The position numbers and the translations under genes were made by a program. This document shows, one piece after another, positions 1 to 7,902 of a stretch of 64,000 nucleotides of DNA. Within the stretch, counting starts at the first letter, position 1. Each line of letters begins with the position of its first letter. The notes beneath the pieces were generated by a model. It searched no databases and was not told the DNA's origin. It saw only the letters and a list, made by a program, of their open reading frames with translations. This DNA is from an uncultured Alcaligenaceae bacterium (GTDB lineage Bacteria; Pseudomonadota; Gammaproteobacteria; Burkholderiales; Burkholderiaceae_B): NCBI GenBank assembly GCA_937952975.1, contig CALFXX010000052.1, forward strand, positions 56,872 through 120,871, written 5' to 3'.

Positions 1-322
1 GGTACACCACGACAAAAAACATCGAGGCGCCCGTTGAGTGCATGTAGCGAATAAACCATCCACCCGGTACTTCGCGCATGATGTATTCGACAGATTGAAA
101 CGCAAATTGCGCATCAGGCTTGTAGTGCATGACCAGAAAAATACCAGTCACAATTTGAAGCACCAGCACAAAAAGTGCGAGTGAACCAAAGAAATACCAA
201 AAATTGAAATTTTTAGGTGCGTAATATTCTGACAAATGGGCTTTGTAGCTTGATGTCAGAGGGAAACGCTGGTCTATCCAACCTAGCAGTCCGGTCGTTT
301 CGACGGTTTTATGGCCAGCCAT
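1..322 (-). CDS. petB: Cytochrome b of the bc1 complex, N-terminal part (runs off the window)
   Basis: Reading leftward from the ATG at 322 gives 107 codons with no stop before the window edge. The protein starts MAGHKTVETTGLLGWIDQR and continues into the first membrane helix (FWYFFGSLALFVLVLQ) and the segment GGWFIRYMHSTGASMFF, which is typical of the haem-b-binding region of bacterial cytochrome b. In the bc1 complex this subunit carries both b haems and the quinol oxidation and reduction sites in the inner membrane. It lies 58 bases downstream of the Rieske gene on the same strand, the usual petABC order. The C-terminal part and petC lie outside the window. Confidence 0.93.
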   Translation of the reverse strand, partial: MAGHKTVETTGLLGWIDQRFPLTSSYKAHLSEYYAPKNFNFWYFFGSLALFVLVLQIVTGIFLVMHYKPDAQFAFQSVEYIMREVPGGWFIRYMHSTGASMFFVVVY

Positions 323-380
323 GAAAACGGTTCCTTTACTTGTTCAGTGTCACGTTGTTGGAGGATTGAGCAACAGACCG

Positions 381-1022
381 TTAGGCCTTATTGTTCTCGT
401 CAACCCCGACAACGATGCGGGTGTCGCTTAAATACTGGTAGGGCGGAACTTCGAGATTATCGGGCGCAGGCTTGTTTTTAAACACGCGACCGGCCATATC
501 GAAGGTTGAGCCGTGGCAAGGGCACAAAAAGCCGCCGTCCCAGTTGGCAGGCAAGCTTGGCTGAGCGCCAGTGGCAAACTTAGGCGTAGGTGAGCAGCCC
601 AAGTGTGTACAAATACCAACGGCAACGAAGAGCTCTTGCTTGCGTGAGCGCCACTCATTTTTAGCGTAGGCCGGTGTGTAACCGGGCCGTGCGGAGTTTG
701 GATCCGCCAGTTCACCGGCATTTTGTTTGAGCGAATCGAGTTGTTCTTTGGTCCGACGAATCAGCCATACGGGCTTGCCGCGCCATTCAACCGTGCGCAT
801 TTCGCCAGGTGCCAAGGTGCTGATGTCGACTTCAACGGGTGCGCCAGCTGCGCGGGCACGGTCGGAAGGGGCAAAGGTGCTGACAAAGGGGACTGCAGCG
901 GCTAGACCCGCCGCCCCACCCATTGCACAGGTTGTGCCGATCCAGAGGCGGCGCGAAGGGTCTGACGGGAGCGTGGCCGGAACCGCGCCTTCGTCGTCAT
1001 GCAAAACTGAATCCTGACTCAT
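381..1022 (-). CDS. petA: Ubiquinol-cytochrome c reductase, Rieske iron-sulfur subunit
   Basis: This 213-residue protein carries the [2Fe-2S] cluster that takes electrons from quinol and passes them to cytochrome c1. Both Rieske boxes are present: CTHLGC (C138, H140, C143) and CPCHGS (C167, C169, H170). The N-terminus holds a twin-arginine signal anchor (SRRLWIG followed by an Ala/Gly-rich helix), so it is a Tat substrate, and tatABC lies 3 kb away. I chose the ATG at 1022 because AGGA sits just upstream of it. An in-frame upstream extension to 1094 adds a basic stretch unlike the family. It is first in the petAB operon and divergent from mscL. Confidence 0.96.
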   Translation of the reverse strand: MSQDSVLHDDEGAVPATLPSDPSRRLWIGTTCAMGGAAGLAAAVPFVSTFAPSDRARAAGAPVEVDISTLAPGEMRTVEWRGKPVWLIRRTKEQLDSLKQNAGELADPNSARPGYTPAYAKNEWRSRKQELFVAVGICTHLGCSPTPKFATGAQPSLPANWDGGFLCPCHGSTFDMAGRVFKNKPAPDNLEVPPYQYLSDTRIVVGVDENNKA

Positions 1023-1107
1023 CTTCCTATCCTTGTTGTTGCGCGGGCGACCGTACCTCGTTATGAACGCCGCCTTGCAGTCATTACCCAACAAACACTA
1101 TTTCGTC

Positions 1108-1136
1108 TTGTTGCAAACGTTTTGACCCCTTATTAT
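1108..1136 (+). promoter_or_regulatory. Candidate sigma-70 promoter for mscL
   Basis: TTGTTG at 1108-1113 and TATTAT at 1131-1136 are separated by 17 bases, about 40 bases before the mscL ATG. The -10 matches consensus at five of six positions and the -35 at only three. This is assigned by pattern alone. Confidence 0.4.
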
Positions 1137-1176
1137 AGCCCGACCGAGCCGGCACTTTCTATGGGAGAAATCAGAA

Positions 1177-1620
1177 ATGGCGCAGGGAAAAGGAATTTTC
1201 AAAGAATTTGAGCAATTTGCTCTACGCGGGAATGTGGTTGATTTGGCCGTTGGTGTGATCGTTGGGGCTGCTTTTGGCAAAATTGTTGACTCGTTGGTCA
1301 AAGATATTGTCATGCCGATCGTGAATTTTCTGGTGGGGGGCTCGGTTGACTTTAGTAACAAGTACATTGTGCTGTCTCGCCCCGCTCAGTATGCGGGCCC
1401 AGAGACGTATGCCGATTTAACCAAGGCTGGCGCGAACCTGTTTGCCTGGGGCAACTTTTTGACGATTGTGATCAACTTTGTTTTGCTGGCGTTTGTAATC
1501 TTTTTTATGGTTAAGGCGATTAATACGGCCCGCGCCAAAATGGATCTAGCAGCCCCGCCGCCCACGACACCTGAAGATATCGTGCTGTTGCGCGAGATTC
1601 GGGACTCACTCAAAAAGTAG
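1177..1620 (+). CDS. mscL: Large-conductance mechanosensitive channel MscL
   Basis: This 147-residue protein has the family's N-terminal amphipathic segment (GIFKEFEQFALRGNVVDLA), a first pore helix (VGVIVGAAFGKIVDSLVKDI), a second helix rich in Val/Phe (LTIVINFVLLAFVIFFMVK) and a charged C-terminal bundle helix. MscL opens under membrane tension and releases solutes on osmotic downshock. The length is normal for the family. It is monocistronic: it runs divergently from petA and converges on the NIF3 gene, with 4 bases between the two stop codons. Confidence 0.96.
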   Translation: MAQGKGIFKEFEQFALRGNVVDLAVGVIVGAAFGKIVDSLVKDIVMPIVNFLVGGSVDFSNKYIVLSRPAQYAGPETYADLTKAGANLFAWGNFLTIVINFVLLAFVIFFMVKAINTARAKMDLAAPPPTTPEDIVLLREIRDSLKK

Positions 1621-1624
1621 GTGC

Positions 1625-2380
1625 TCAAACGGGGTTATCAATGTCGACAAAGTCGACCTTGATCCCAAACTCTTTAGCGATCGCTTGCCCAAGCGCCTGG
1701 ACACCATAGCGTTCGGTCGCGTGATGCCCAGCGCTGATAAACCCGACACCCGCCTCGCGGGCGAGATGTACGGTGGGCTCGGATACCTCTCCGGTGATAA
1801 AGACTTGGGCGCCCGCATCAATGGCCTGTCCCAGCATATTTTGTGCCGCCCCGGTGCACCAGGCAATCCTTTGAACCGCCAGCTCGTCTGGGCCAATGAC
1901 CAACGGAGCGCGATTTAAGCGTTGATGAACCTGGCTGGCAAGCTCGGCGAGTGTGCTAGCACCCGGCATCGAGCCAAACCAAAGCAGTCCATTTGAATCT
2001 GTTGCGGGTTCTGCCAACAAGCCGAGCACCCTTGCGAGCTGCGCGTTATTGCCAAGCACGGGGTGAGCGTCCAGGGGCAGGTGAAAAGCCAGTAAATTTA
2101 AATCGTGAGCAAGCAGCGCGGCTAGGCGCCGCTTTCTTGTCCCCAGTACCCTTGGATCTTCGCCTTTCCAGAACCAACCATGATGCACAAGCAAGGCACT
2201 TGCTTGCCGTTCGATCGCAACGTCAATCAGCGCCTGACTTGCCGTGACGCCCGAGATAATATGCGAGATGACCGTTTTGCCCTCAACTTGCAAACCATTG
2301 GGGCAGTAGTCGTTAAAGGCTGCGGTGTTAAGAGTGGCTTGAAGCCACTGCACCAAGGTGTGGATTGAAACAGTTTTCAT
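1625..2380 (-). CDS. NIF3/YbgI-family dinuclear metal protein (GTP cyclohydrolase I type 2 homologue)
   Basis: The 251 residues from the ATG at 2380 match the NIF3 fold. Metal-binding segments are HHGWFWKGED and HLPLDAHP near the N-terminus and FISAGHHATERYGV near the C-terminus. Family members form toroidal hexamers with two metal ions per subunit, and their cellular role is not settled. An upstream in-frame start at 2428 would overlap the divergent protease gene and adds a tail outside the family, so I prefer 2380. Only 18 bases separate this start from the protease start. Confidence 0.88.
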   Translation of the reverse strand: MKTVSIHTLVQWLQATLNTAAFNDYCPNGLQVEGKTVISHIISGVTASQALIDVAIERQASALLVHHGWFWKGEDPRVLGTRKRRLAALLAHDLNLLAFHLPLDAHPVLGNNAQLARVLGLLAEPATDSNGLLWFGSMPGASTLAELASQVHQRLNRAPLVIGPDELAVQRIAWCTGAAQNMLGQAIDAGAQVFITGEVSEPTVHLAREAGVGFISAGHHATERYGVQALGQAIAKEFGIKVDFVDIDNPV

Positions 2381-2398
2381 TATTTTCTGGATAACCTT

Positions 2399-3556
2399 AT
2401 GCGTCGTCTTTGGTTGCTGTTTGCCCAAGCGGTTACGGTATGTATTGCAGTTCTATTTGTGGTGACAACGTTGCGCCCAGATTGGTTGCCGCGTAACCCT
2501 CAAGCGTATCGCCCGAACGCCGCCTCCGAATTATTACCTAGTACAGACAGCACCGCTACTCGGGCGCCAACTTCCTACGCGGCAGCCGTGTCTGTTGCAG
2601 CACCCGCCGTGGTCAACATTCACACGACCAAGAGAGTGTCGGTTTCGCGCATCCCATTACCCCCAGATCCAGTATTACGTAAATTTTTTGAACAGGTCCC
2701 GGGTTTTAATCAAACGCAACAAGCCACGAGTTTAGGCTCAGGTGTCGTGGTGTCTGCAACAGGTCACGTGCTGACAAACTTACACGTGATTGAGGGCGCT
2801 GACGAAATCGTGGTGGCCTTTAACGATGGACGGCAAGCGACCGCCAAAGTGTTGGGCGTGGACGCAGACTCGGATCTCGCGGTCTTGCACATAGACCTCA
2901 AGCAGTTGCCTGTTTTAGATTTTGTTGCGCTTGACCCCACTAAAGTCGGGGATGTGGTGCTTGCCATTGGTAATCCGTTTGGCGTGGGCCAAACCATTAC
3001 GATGGGTATTGTGTCGGCCTTGGGTCGTGGTGGACTTGGAATCAATACCTACGAAAACTTCATCCAGACGGATGCCGCGATTAACCCGGGAAACTCTGGC
3101 GGCGCCTTGATTGATACGCAGGGGCGCTTGGTAGGAATCAATACAGCGATTTATTCAAAATCAGGCGGCTCACTTGGAATTGGCTTTGCAATACCTGCAG
3201 TCGCGGCACAAAAGGTTTTGAATGAAATCGTGACTTTCGGTTTTGTGAAGCGTGGCTGGCTTGGGATCGAGCCGCAAGATATGACGTCCGACTTAGCACG
3301 CGCTTTTGGTTTAGAGCGTGCAGGTGGGGTCATCATTGCGGGCGTGATGCGAGATGGACCGGGTGCTAAGGGCGGGTTAAAGGTAGGTGATATTGTTCAA
3401 ACAATCGCGGGTCAACCGGTAAGCGATACTCAACGACTGATGGCCCGGATTGCGGCTCATACACCGGGTGAGACGCTTGAATTGGGGATCTATCGTAACG
3501 GTCGTACACAAAACCTAACCATGACGCTGGGTCAGCGTCCGGTCAAGCCAAAGTAA
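2399..3556 (+). CDS. HtrA/DegS-like serine protease with a single PDZ domain
   Basis: This is a 385-residue S1C protease. An N-terminal hydrophobic anchor (residues about 4-25) is followed by the trypsin-like domain with catalytic His129 (TNLHVIEG), Asp159 (DSDLAVLHI) and Ser233 (NPGNSGGAL), then one PDZ domain from about residue 285 (GWLGIEPQDM). A membrane anchor with one PDZ resembles DegS rather than the two-PDZ DegP/DegQ, although betaproteobacterial versions are often annotated degQ. The expected role is periplasmic protein quality control or stress sensing. It is divergent from the NIF3 gene and converges on the XRE regulator. Confidence 0.92.
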   Translation: MRRLWLLFAQAVTVCIAVLFVVTTLRPDWLPRNPQAYRPNAASELLPSTDSTATRAPTSYAAAVSVAAPAVVNIHTTKRVSVSRIPLPPDPVLRKFFEQVPGFNQTQQATSLGSGVVVSATGHVLTNLHVIEGADEIVVAFNDGRQATAKVLGVDADSDLAVLHIDLKQLPVLDFVALDPTKVGDVVLAIGNPFGVGQTITMGIVSALGRGGLGINTYENFIQTDAAINPGNSGGALIDTQGRLVGINTAIYSKSGGSLGIGFAIPAVAAQKVLNEIVTFGFVKRGWLGIEPQDMTSDLARAFGLERAGGVIIAGVMRDGPGAKGGLKVGDIVQTIAGQPVSDTQRLMARIAAHTPGETLELGIYRNGRTQNLTMTLGQRPVKPK

Positions 3557-3568
3557 ATCACCAAAACG

Positions 3569-3967
3569 CTATTGAGTCGGTTCAGTTGCGATCGGCTTTG
3601 GGGCGGGCGGATTTGCTGCAAATAACGACTCAGCCTGCACCAGCAAAGGCCGACGCACATTAACATCGAGATGAAAAACGATTTCTTGCAGGCGCGCGAG
3701 TTCTTCGTCTTCGGTATAAAACCAACTGACCGGCATATTTAGAATTTCAGCGACGCGGCACATCAGTTGATAGTCAGGCGAATGCTTACCGCGTTCGTAT
3801 TGGTTCATACGGGCGCTTGCTGACATTGGGTCAATGCCGGCGAGTTTGCCGAGCTTTTCTTGTGACAACCCCGCGCGTAGGCGGGCCTGTTTAAGACGAT
3901 GAGCGAGCACGATGGTCCCTTTAAGTACCGACGACCGCACCACAATAGGCGCGATCTGACTAGGCAT
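3569..3967 (-). CDS. XRE-family helix-turn-helix regulator
   Basis: This 132-residue protein has a Cro/cI-type HTH at about residues 20-80: LKQARLRAGLSQEKLGKLAG, then the recognition region and YERGKHSPDYQLMCRVAEIL. The downstream helix (PVSWFYTEDEELARL) is common in small XRE regulators. The C-terminus is Pro/Ala-rich, and no ligand domain is visible. The N-terminal 20 residues may be over-called. It sits alone between the HtrA protease and tatC behind a visibly AT-rich 160-base leader. Its target is unknown. Confidence 0.82.
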   Translation of the reverse strand: MPSQIAPIVVRSSVLKGTIVLAHRLKQARLRAGLSQEKLGKLAGIDPMSASARMNQYERGKHSPDYQLMCRVAEILNMPVSWFYTEDEELARLQEIVFHLDVNVRRPLLVQAESLFAANPPAPKPIATEPTQ

Positions 3968-4127
3968 TGATCAGTTCAGCCGAGGCTAAACATATTAACC
4001 AATGATAAAAAGATATACCTTAAAACATTTAGTCACAAGAGATATTTTTCTTGAAACTGTTTATGCAATTAGGATAAAGGGTTACAGATATATTTAATGT
4101 GCAAACCATGTCTAGTCTATGCAAATC

Positions 4128-4946
4128 TCAGGACACGGCGTCAGCATTTTCTTCGCTGCGGGGCTTGACGCCGCGTGCGACTAAGATGCCAATCTCATAG
4201 AGTACGCACAAGGGCACAGCTAATAAAAATTGACTGACGACATCTGGGGGCGTCACAACAGCTGCAATCACAAAGGCACCAACAACTACGTAGCCCCGCG
4301 CTTCTTTGAGCTTGGCCACCGTCACAATCCCCATGCGCACCAGCAACACGACAGCAACCGGAACCTCAAAGGTGACCCCGAAGGCCAGAAACATGGTCAT
4401 CACGAAACTCAGGTAGGCCTCGATATCCGGCGCGGGGGTGATCGACTGCGGTGCAAACGACGCAATAAAGGTGAAGACAGACTTGAACACAACAAAATAG
4501 CAAAATGCCATCCCAGCAATAAATAGCAAAGAGCTAGACACAATCAAAGGCAGAGCCAAACGTTGCTCGTGCCGGTATAAGCCTGGCGCTACGAACGCCC
4601 AGACCTGATAAAGCACCACGGGCAGCGAGACAACAAACGCCGCCATCATGGTGACTTTCATGGGCACCATGAAGGGGGTAATGACGCCAGTGGCGATCAT
4701 ACGCGTGCCCTGTGGCAGTGAGGCCAGCATCGGAGCCGCCAGAATGTCATAGATCACTGAGGCACCGGGGTAAATAAACAGCACTACAAAGATCGCAACC
4801 ACTGTGCCAACCGCGCGCAAGAGACGTGTGCGCAACTCGATCAGGTGAGACATAAAACTTTCGTTGGCCTCGGGTGCTTGCTCTGCGTTTTGGCCGGGCA
4901 ACGTGTGGCTATCGGTTGAGGTGCTGTCAGAACGATCGGAGCTCAA
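4128..4946 (-). CDS. tatC: Twin-arginine translocase subunit TatC
   Basis: This 272-residue polytopic protein has six predicted membrane helices and the TatC N-terminal signature FMSHLIELRTRLLR ahead of helix 1. TatC recognises twin-arginine signal peptides and, with TatA and TatB, exports folded proteins such as the Rieske protein encoded at the left of the window. Its start overlaps the tatB stop by 4 bases (ATGA), indicating coupled translation. It is the last gene of the leftward block. Confidence 0.96.
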   Translation of the reverse strand: MSSDRSDSTSTDSHTLPGQNAEQAPEANESFMSHLIELRTRLLRAVGTVVAIFVVLFIYPGASVIYDILAAPMLASLPQGTRMIATGVITPFMVPMKVTMMAAFVVSLPVVLYQVWAFVAPGLYRHEQRLALPLIVSSSLLFIAGMAFCYFVVFKSVFTFIASFAPQSITPAPDIEAYLSFVMTMFLAFGVTFEVPVAVVLLVRMGIVTVAKLKEARGYVVVGAFVIAAVVTPPDVVSQFLLAVPLCVLYEIGILVARGVKPRSEENADAVS

Positions 4947-5602
4947 GATGTAGATCCCGGGGTTGAAGAGGCGACCGAGGTCTTGTTTGGCGTGTGTGTA
5001 GGAGCTGGCGCTAAGGCGCCCAGTTCAAGTTGGGTTGGAACTGCTACGGGTGTTGCGGGCACGGGTACTTCAGCCAGCCGCGGGGCGGGTTCCGGTGAGG
5101 ATGCGACCGCTGGGACAGGGTCTGGCACGAGCATGGCTTGCACCTCAGCCTCGGCAAACGAGGGGGCAACCTCTGCAGACAAACTTTGAGTATTTGTCTC
5201 GGACGAGACTGCGGCCGTCGCGCTAGAGGGCTTTGGCAGCTCGGGTGTGACAGGCTCAACAAGAGCAGTGTCTGTCAACGATGTTGCTGTATTTGTAAAT
5301 GAATCTTTGAGCGCTGAGACGTCTTGCTCGAGTGCCTCAAGTGGCTTGCGCAGTGAGGACTCGGTATTTTGCAGGCTGGATTGCACAGTCTGTGCCGCGT
5401 CTTGCATTTGATCTTTCAATTTGCGCAGCTCGTCGAGCTCAACCTCTCGCTGGATGTCAGTTTTGACATCGTTCACGTAGCGCTGCGCGCGCCCCACCAA
5501 ATGGCCGAGCGTGCGCGCCACTTTTGGTAGGCGCTCGGGGCCAATGACGACCAGAGCCACGACCCCGATTACGAGTAGTTCGGTAAAGCTGACGTCAAAC
5601 AT
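4943..5602 (-). CDS. tatB: Twin-arginine translocase subunit TatB, with a long Pro/Ala-rich tail
   Basis: The N-terminus MFDVSFTELLVIGVVALVV followed by GPERLP is diagnostic of TatB. An amphipathic helix follows (KVARTLGHLVGRAQRYVNDV) and then a coiled-coil-like region to about residue 90. The remaining ~110 residues are low-complexity Ser/Thr/Pro/Ala. At 219 residues it is longer than a typical TatB because of this tail. TatB passes signal peptides from TatC to the TatA pore. It lies between tatA (49-base gap) and tatC (4-base overlap). Confidence 0.95.
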   Translation of the reverse strand: MFDVSFTELLVIGVVALVVIGPERLPKVARTLGHLVGRAQRYVNDVKTDIQREVELDELRKLKDQMQDAAQTVQSSLQNTESSLRKPLEALEQDVSALKDSFTNTATSLTDTALVEPVTPELPKPSSATAAVSSETNTQSLSAEVAPSFAEAEVQAMLVPDPVPAVASSPEPAPRLAEVPVPATPVAVPTQLELGALAPAPTHTPNKTSVASSTPGSTS

Positions 5603-5651
5603 GGTGTGTGATGTGCCAAAAAGACTCAGCTAGAAAAGCTAGCCGAAAGGA

Positions 5652-5912
5652 TTAATGCGTGCCGGGCTGGGTGTTTGACTTCTCTTTCGCCTGCACGTCG
5701 ATGGTTTCACCCGTGGCAACGCGTTGAACCGGTACAGCTTCAGCGGTTGCGGCTGCGTCGCCTTCTTTGGCGTTCGGATCTTTCATGCCTTCTTTGAAGC
5801 CTTTGACTGCCCCACCTAAATCTGCTCCGATATTTCTGATTTTTTTAGTACCAAAAATCAGTGCAACGATCACCAGAACAATTAGCCAGTGCCAAATACT
5901 AAAACTACCCAT
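5652..5912 (-). CDS. tatA: Twin-arginine translocase subunit TatA
   Basis: This 86-residue protein has one membrane helix (SFSIWHWLIVLVIVALIF), the FGTKK hinge and the amphipathic helix GADLGGAVKGFKEGMKD, the standard TatA layout. TatA oligomers form the export pathway for folded Tat substrates. I chose the ATG at 5912 because GGAGA lies 7 bases before it and the protein then starts MGSFSIWHW. A longer in-frame reading overlaps hinT. It is directly downstream of hinT. Confidence 0.95.
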   Translation of the reverse strand: MGSFSIWHWLIVLVIVALIFGTKKIRNIGADLGGAVKGFKEGMKDPNAKEGDAAATAEAVPVQRVATGETIDVQAKEKSNTQPGTH

Positions 5913-5926
5913 GGTCGTTCTCCGGA

Positions 5927-6295
5927 TTAATTCTTGATGGGGGTAAAGCCCTGCCAAGGGCGTTTGCCACCAAGGATATGAAAATGCAGGTGTTTAATTT
6001 CTTGGCCACCCTCAAGGCCTGAGTTCGTGGTGAGACGAAAACCGCCTTCAGGCCCTGGGTTGCAGCCGTTTGCTAAAGCAATATCTTGAACCTTAGAGAG
6101 CATTCTACCTAACCAGCCGGCATCTTCGGGTTTGACGTCTTGCATCGATACGACATGGTGACGTGGCACCATCAGTAAATGTACTGGAGCAGCGGGGTGA
6201 ATGTCATGAAAAACCACACAATCGTCGTCTGTATAGACGATTTTTGCCGGGATTTCACCTTTCACGATTTTGCAGAAGAGGCAGTTTTCGCTCAT
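5927..6295 (-). CDS. hinT: HIT-family nucleotide hydrolase (HinT type)
   Basis: This 122-residue protein starts with CLFCKIVKGEIPAKIVYTDD and ends with the histidine triad HLHFHILGG. HinT enzymes hydrolyse adenosine phosphoramidates and acyl-AMPs through the central triad histidine. The length and N-terminal Cys pair fit the bacterial subgroup. The gene is 10 bases below hisE and 14 bases above tatA, a linkage common in Burkholderiales. A direct role in histidine synthesis or Tat export is not implied. Confidence 0.94.
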   Translation of the reverse strand: MSENCLFCKIVKGEIPAKIVYTDDDCVVFHDIHPAAPVHLLMVPRHHVVSMQDVKPEDAGWLGRMLSKVQDIALANGCNPGPEGGFRLTTNSGLEGGQEIKHLHFHILGGKRPWQGFTPIKN

Positions 6296-6305
6296 GGGGT
6301 GTCGT

Positions 6306-6671
6306 TTAAGGTTTACGGGAAGCTTTTTCTTGAAGTCCAGATACGCCCTCGCGCCGCGCCAGTTCGGCTAATACTTGCTCGGGACGCAAACCATGTTCAG
6401 TTAATACGACTAAGCAATGAAACCATAAATCGGCTGTTTCTGCCACGATTCGCTCAGGTTGTTGGTCTTTGACGGCCATCACAAGCTCGGTGGCTTCTTC
6501 GCCAATCTTTTTTAAGGCCGCATCGGGCCCTTTTGAGAATAACTTTGCCACGTACGACGTTGTGGGGTCTCCGCCCTGTGCGGGCAGCCGGGTTGCCAGT
6601 ATGTCGGCAATCCTGGCAAGAATTGCATCAGAGGCGCCAGCAATTGACGTATTAGGGGTAGAGGCTGTCAT
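6306..6671 (-). CDS. hisE: Phosphoribosyl-ATP pyrophosphatase
   Basis: This 121-residue protein hydrolyses phosphoribosyl-ATP to phosphoribosyl-AMP, the second step of histidine synthesis. The metal-binding helix KKIGEEATELVMAVKD and the segment ETADLWFHCLVVL are the MazG-like HisE signature. HisE and HisI are separate genes here, not fused as in enterobacteria. It lies 11 bases downstream of hisI. Confidence 0.95.
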   Translation of the reverse strand: MTASTPNTSIAGASDAILARIADILATRLPAQGGDPTTSYVAKLFSKGPDAALKKIGEEATELVMAVKDQQPERIVAETADLWFHCLVVLTEHGLRPEQVLAELARREGVSGLQEKASRKP

Positions 6672-6682
6672 GTTTCAGGCGT

Positions 6683-7099
6683 TCACTTATAGATGAGCTC
6701 AGGGTCTTTTAGAACCGGATCGACGCTTACCCACGTTGAGGACAATGGGTCGGTGCTTTGTTCAAGACGCCGATAAAAACAGCTCGCGCGCCCGGTATGG
6801 CAGGCGATCTCGCCAATTTGTTCAACTTTTAACAAAAGCACATCGCCATCACAATCAAGTCTGAGTTCAATCAGTCGTTGTGTGTGACCCGATTCTTCGC
6901 CCTTTCGCCAGATCCGATTGCGCGAGCGAGACCAAAAGACGGCTCGGCCTGTTTCTGCGGTCTCAGAGAGCGACTCAGCGTTCATCCAGGCCACCATCAG
7001 TATTTGCCCAGTGGTCGCGTCTTGCGAAATAGCGGGGATCAGTCCCTTTTCGTCAAACTTGACTTCAGCAAGCCAGGCAGGAGGCGTTGTAGTCATCAT
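6683..7099 (-). CDS. hisI: Phosphoribosyl-AMP cyclohydrolase
   Basis: This 138-residue enzyme opens the adenine ring of phosphoribosyl-AMP. Signature segments are VAWMNAESL, FWSRSRNRIWRKGEESGH and the metal-binding stretch LDCDGDVLLLKVEQ followed by CHTGRASCF. It is the stand-alone form. It overlaps the hisF stop by 4 bases. Confidence 0.95.
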   Translation of the reverse strand: MMTTTPPAWLAEVKFDEKGLIPAISQDATTGQILMVAWMNAESLSETAETGRAVFWSRSRNRIWRKGEESGHTQRLIELRLDCDGDVLLLKVEQIGEIACHTGRASCFYRRLEQSTDPLSSTWVSVDPVLKDPELIYK

Positions 7100-7902
7100 T
7101 GGCTGCGCCGCACAGCAATGCCTTGGTTTGCCATAAAGTCTTTGGCTTGACGCACGGTGAACTCACCATAGTGAAAAATACTGGCGGCTAGCACGGCGCT
7201 GGCGCCACCTAGGGTGACCCCGTCGGCTAAATGCTGCAGATTGCCAACGCCGCCTGAGGCGATTACCGGAATCGCGACTGCGTCGGCAACGCGGCGGGTA
7301 AGCTCAAGGTCAAAACCAGATTTAGTGCCGTCGCGATCCATACTTGTTAATAGCAATTCGCCAGCGCCAAACTCGGCCATTTGACGCGCCCAGGCCACGA
7401 CATCTAAACCAGTGCCGCGACGGCCGCCATGGGTAAAGACCTCCCAGGCGGGCGTTGCACTGTTGTCGACACGCCGTGCATCAATGGCGACGACAATGCA
7501 CTGCGAACCGTGATAACTCGAGGCGGCACGCACAAGCTCAGGGTTGGCGACTGCGGCACTGTTGATCGAGACTTTATCGGCGCCTGCATTGAGCAGGCGT
7601 TGCACGTCGCTGACCCGACGCACACCACCGCCGACAGTGAGGGGGATAAAGACTTGCGAGGCGACTTGTTCGATGATCGATAGAATCAAATCACGCTCAT
7701 CGCTTGTTGCAGTGATATCCAAAAAGGTGAGTTCGTCTGCGCCTTGCTCGTTGTAGCGTTGAGCGATTTCAACTGGATCACCTGCATCGATCAGGTCGAC
7801 AAAATTCACACCCTTCACCACACGTCCTGCTGTGACATCCAGGCACGGGATGATTCGACGAGTCAGGCCGCTATTGGTGCTGGGCGCGACCGCTTGGCTC
7901 AT
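7096..7902 (-). CDS. hisF: Imidazole glycerol phosphate synthase, cyclase subunit
   Basis: This 268-residue TIM barrel is the cyclase half of IGP synthase. It uses ammonia from HisH to convert PRFAR to imidazole glycerol phosphate and AICAR. The catalytic first-strand motif IIPCLDVTAGRVVKGVNF carries the general acid/base Asp, and LLTSMDRDGTKSGFD is the matching C-terminal half-barrel motif. It overlaps hisA by 4 bases at its start and hisI by 4 bases at its end. Confidence 0.97.
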   Translation of the reverse strand: MSQAVAPSTNSGLTRRIIPCLDVTAGRVVKGVNFVDLIDAGDPVEIAQRYNEQGADELTFLDITATSDERDLILSIIEQVASQVFIPLTVGGGVRRVSDVQRLLNAGADKVSINSAAVANPELVRAASSYHGSQCIVVAIDARRVDNSATPAWEVFTHGGRRGTGLDVVAWARQMAEFGAGELLLTSMDRDGTKSGFDLELTRRVADAVAIPVIASGGVGNLQHLADGVTLGGASAVLAASIFHYGEFTVRQAKDFMANQGIAVRRSQ

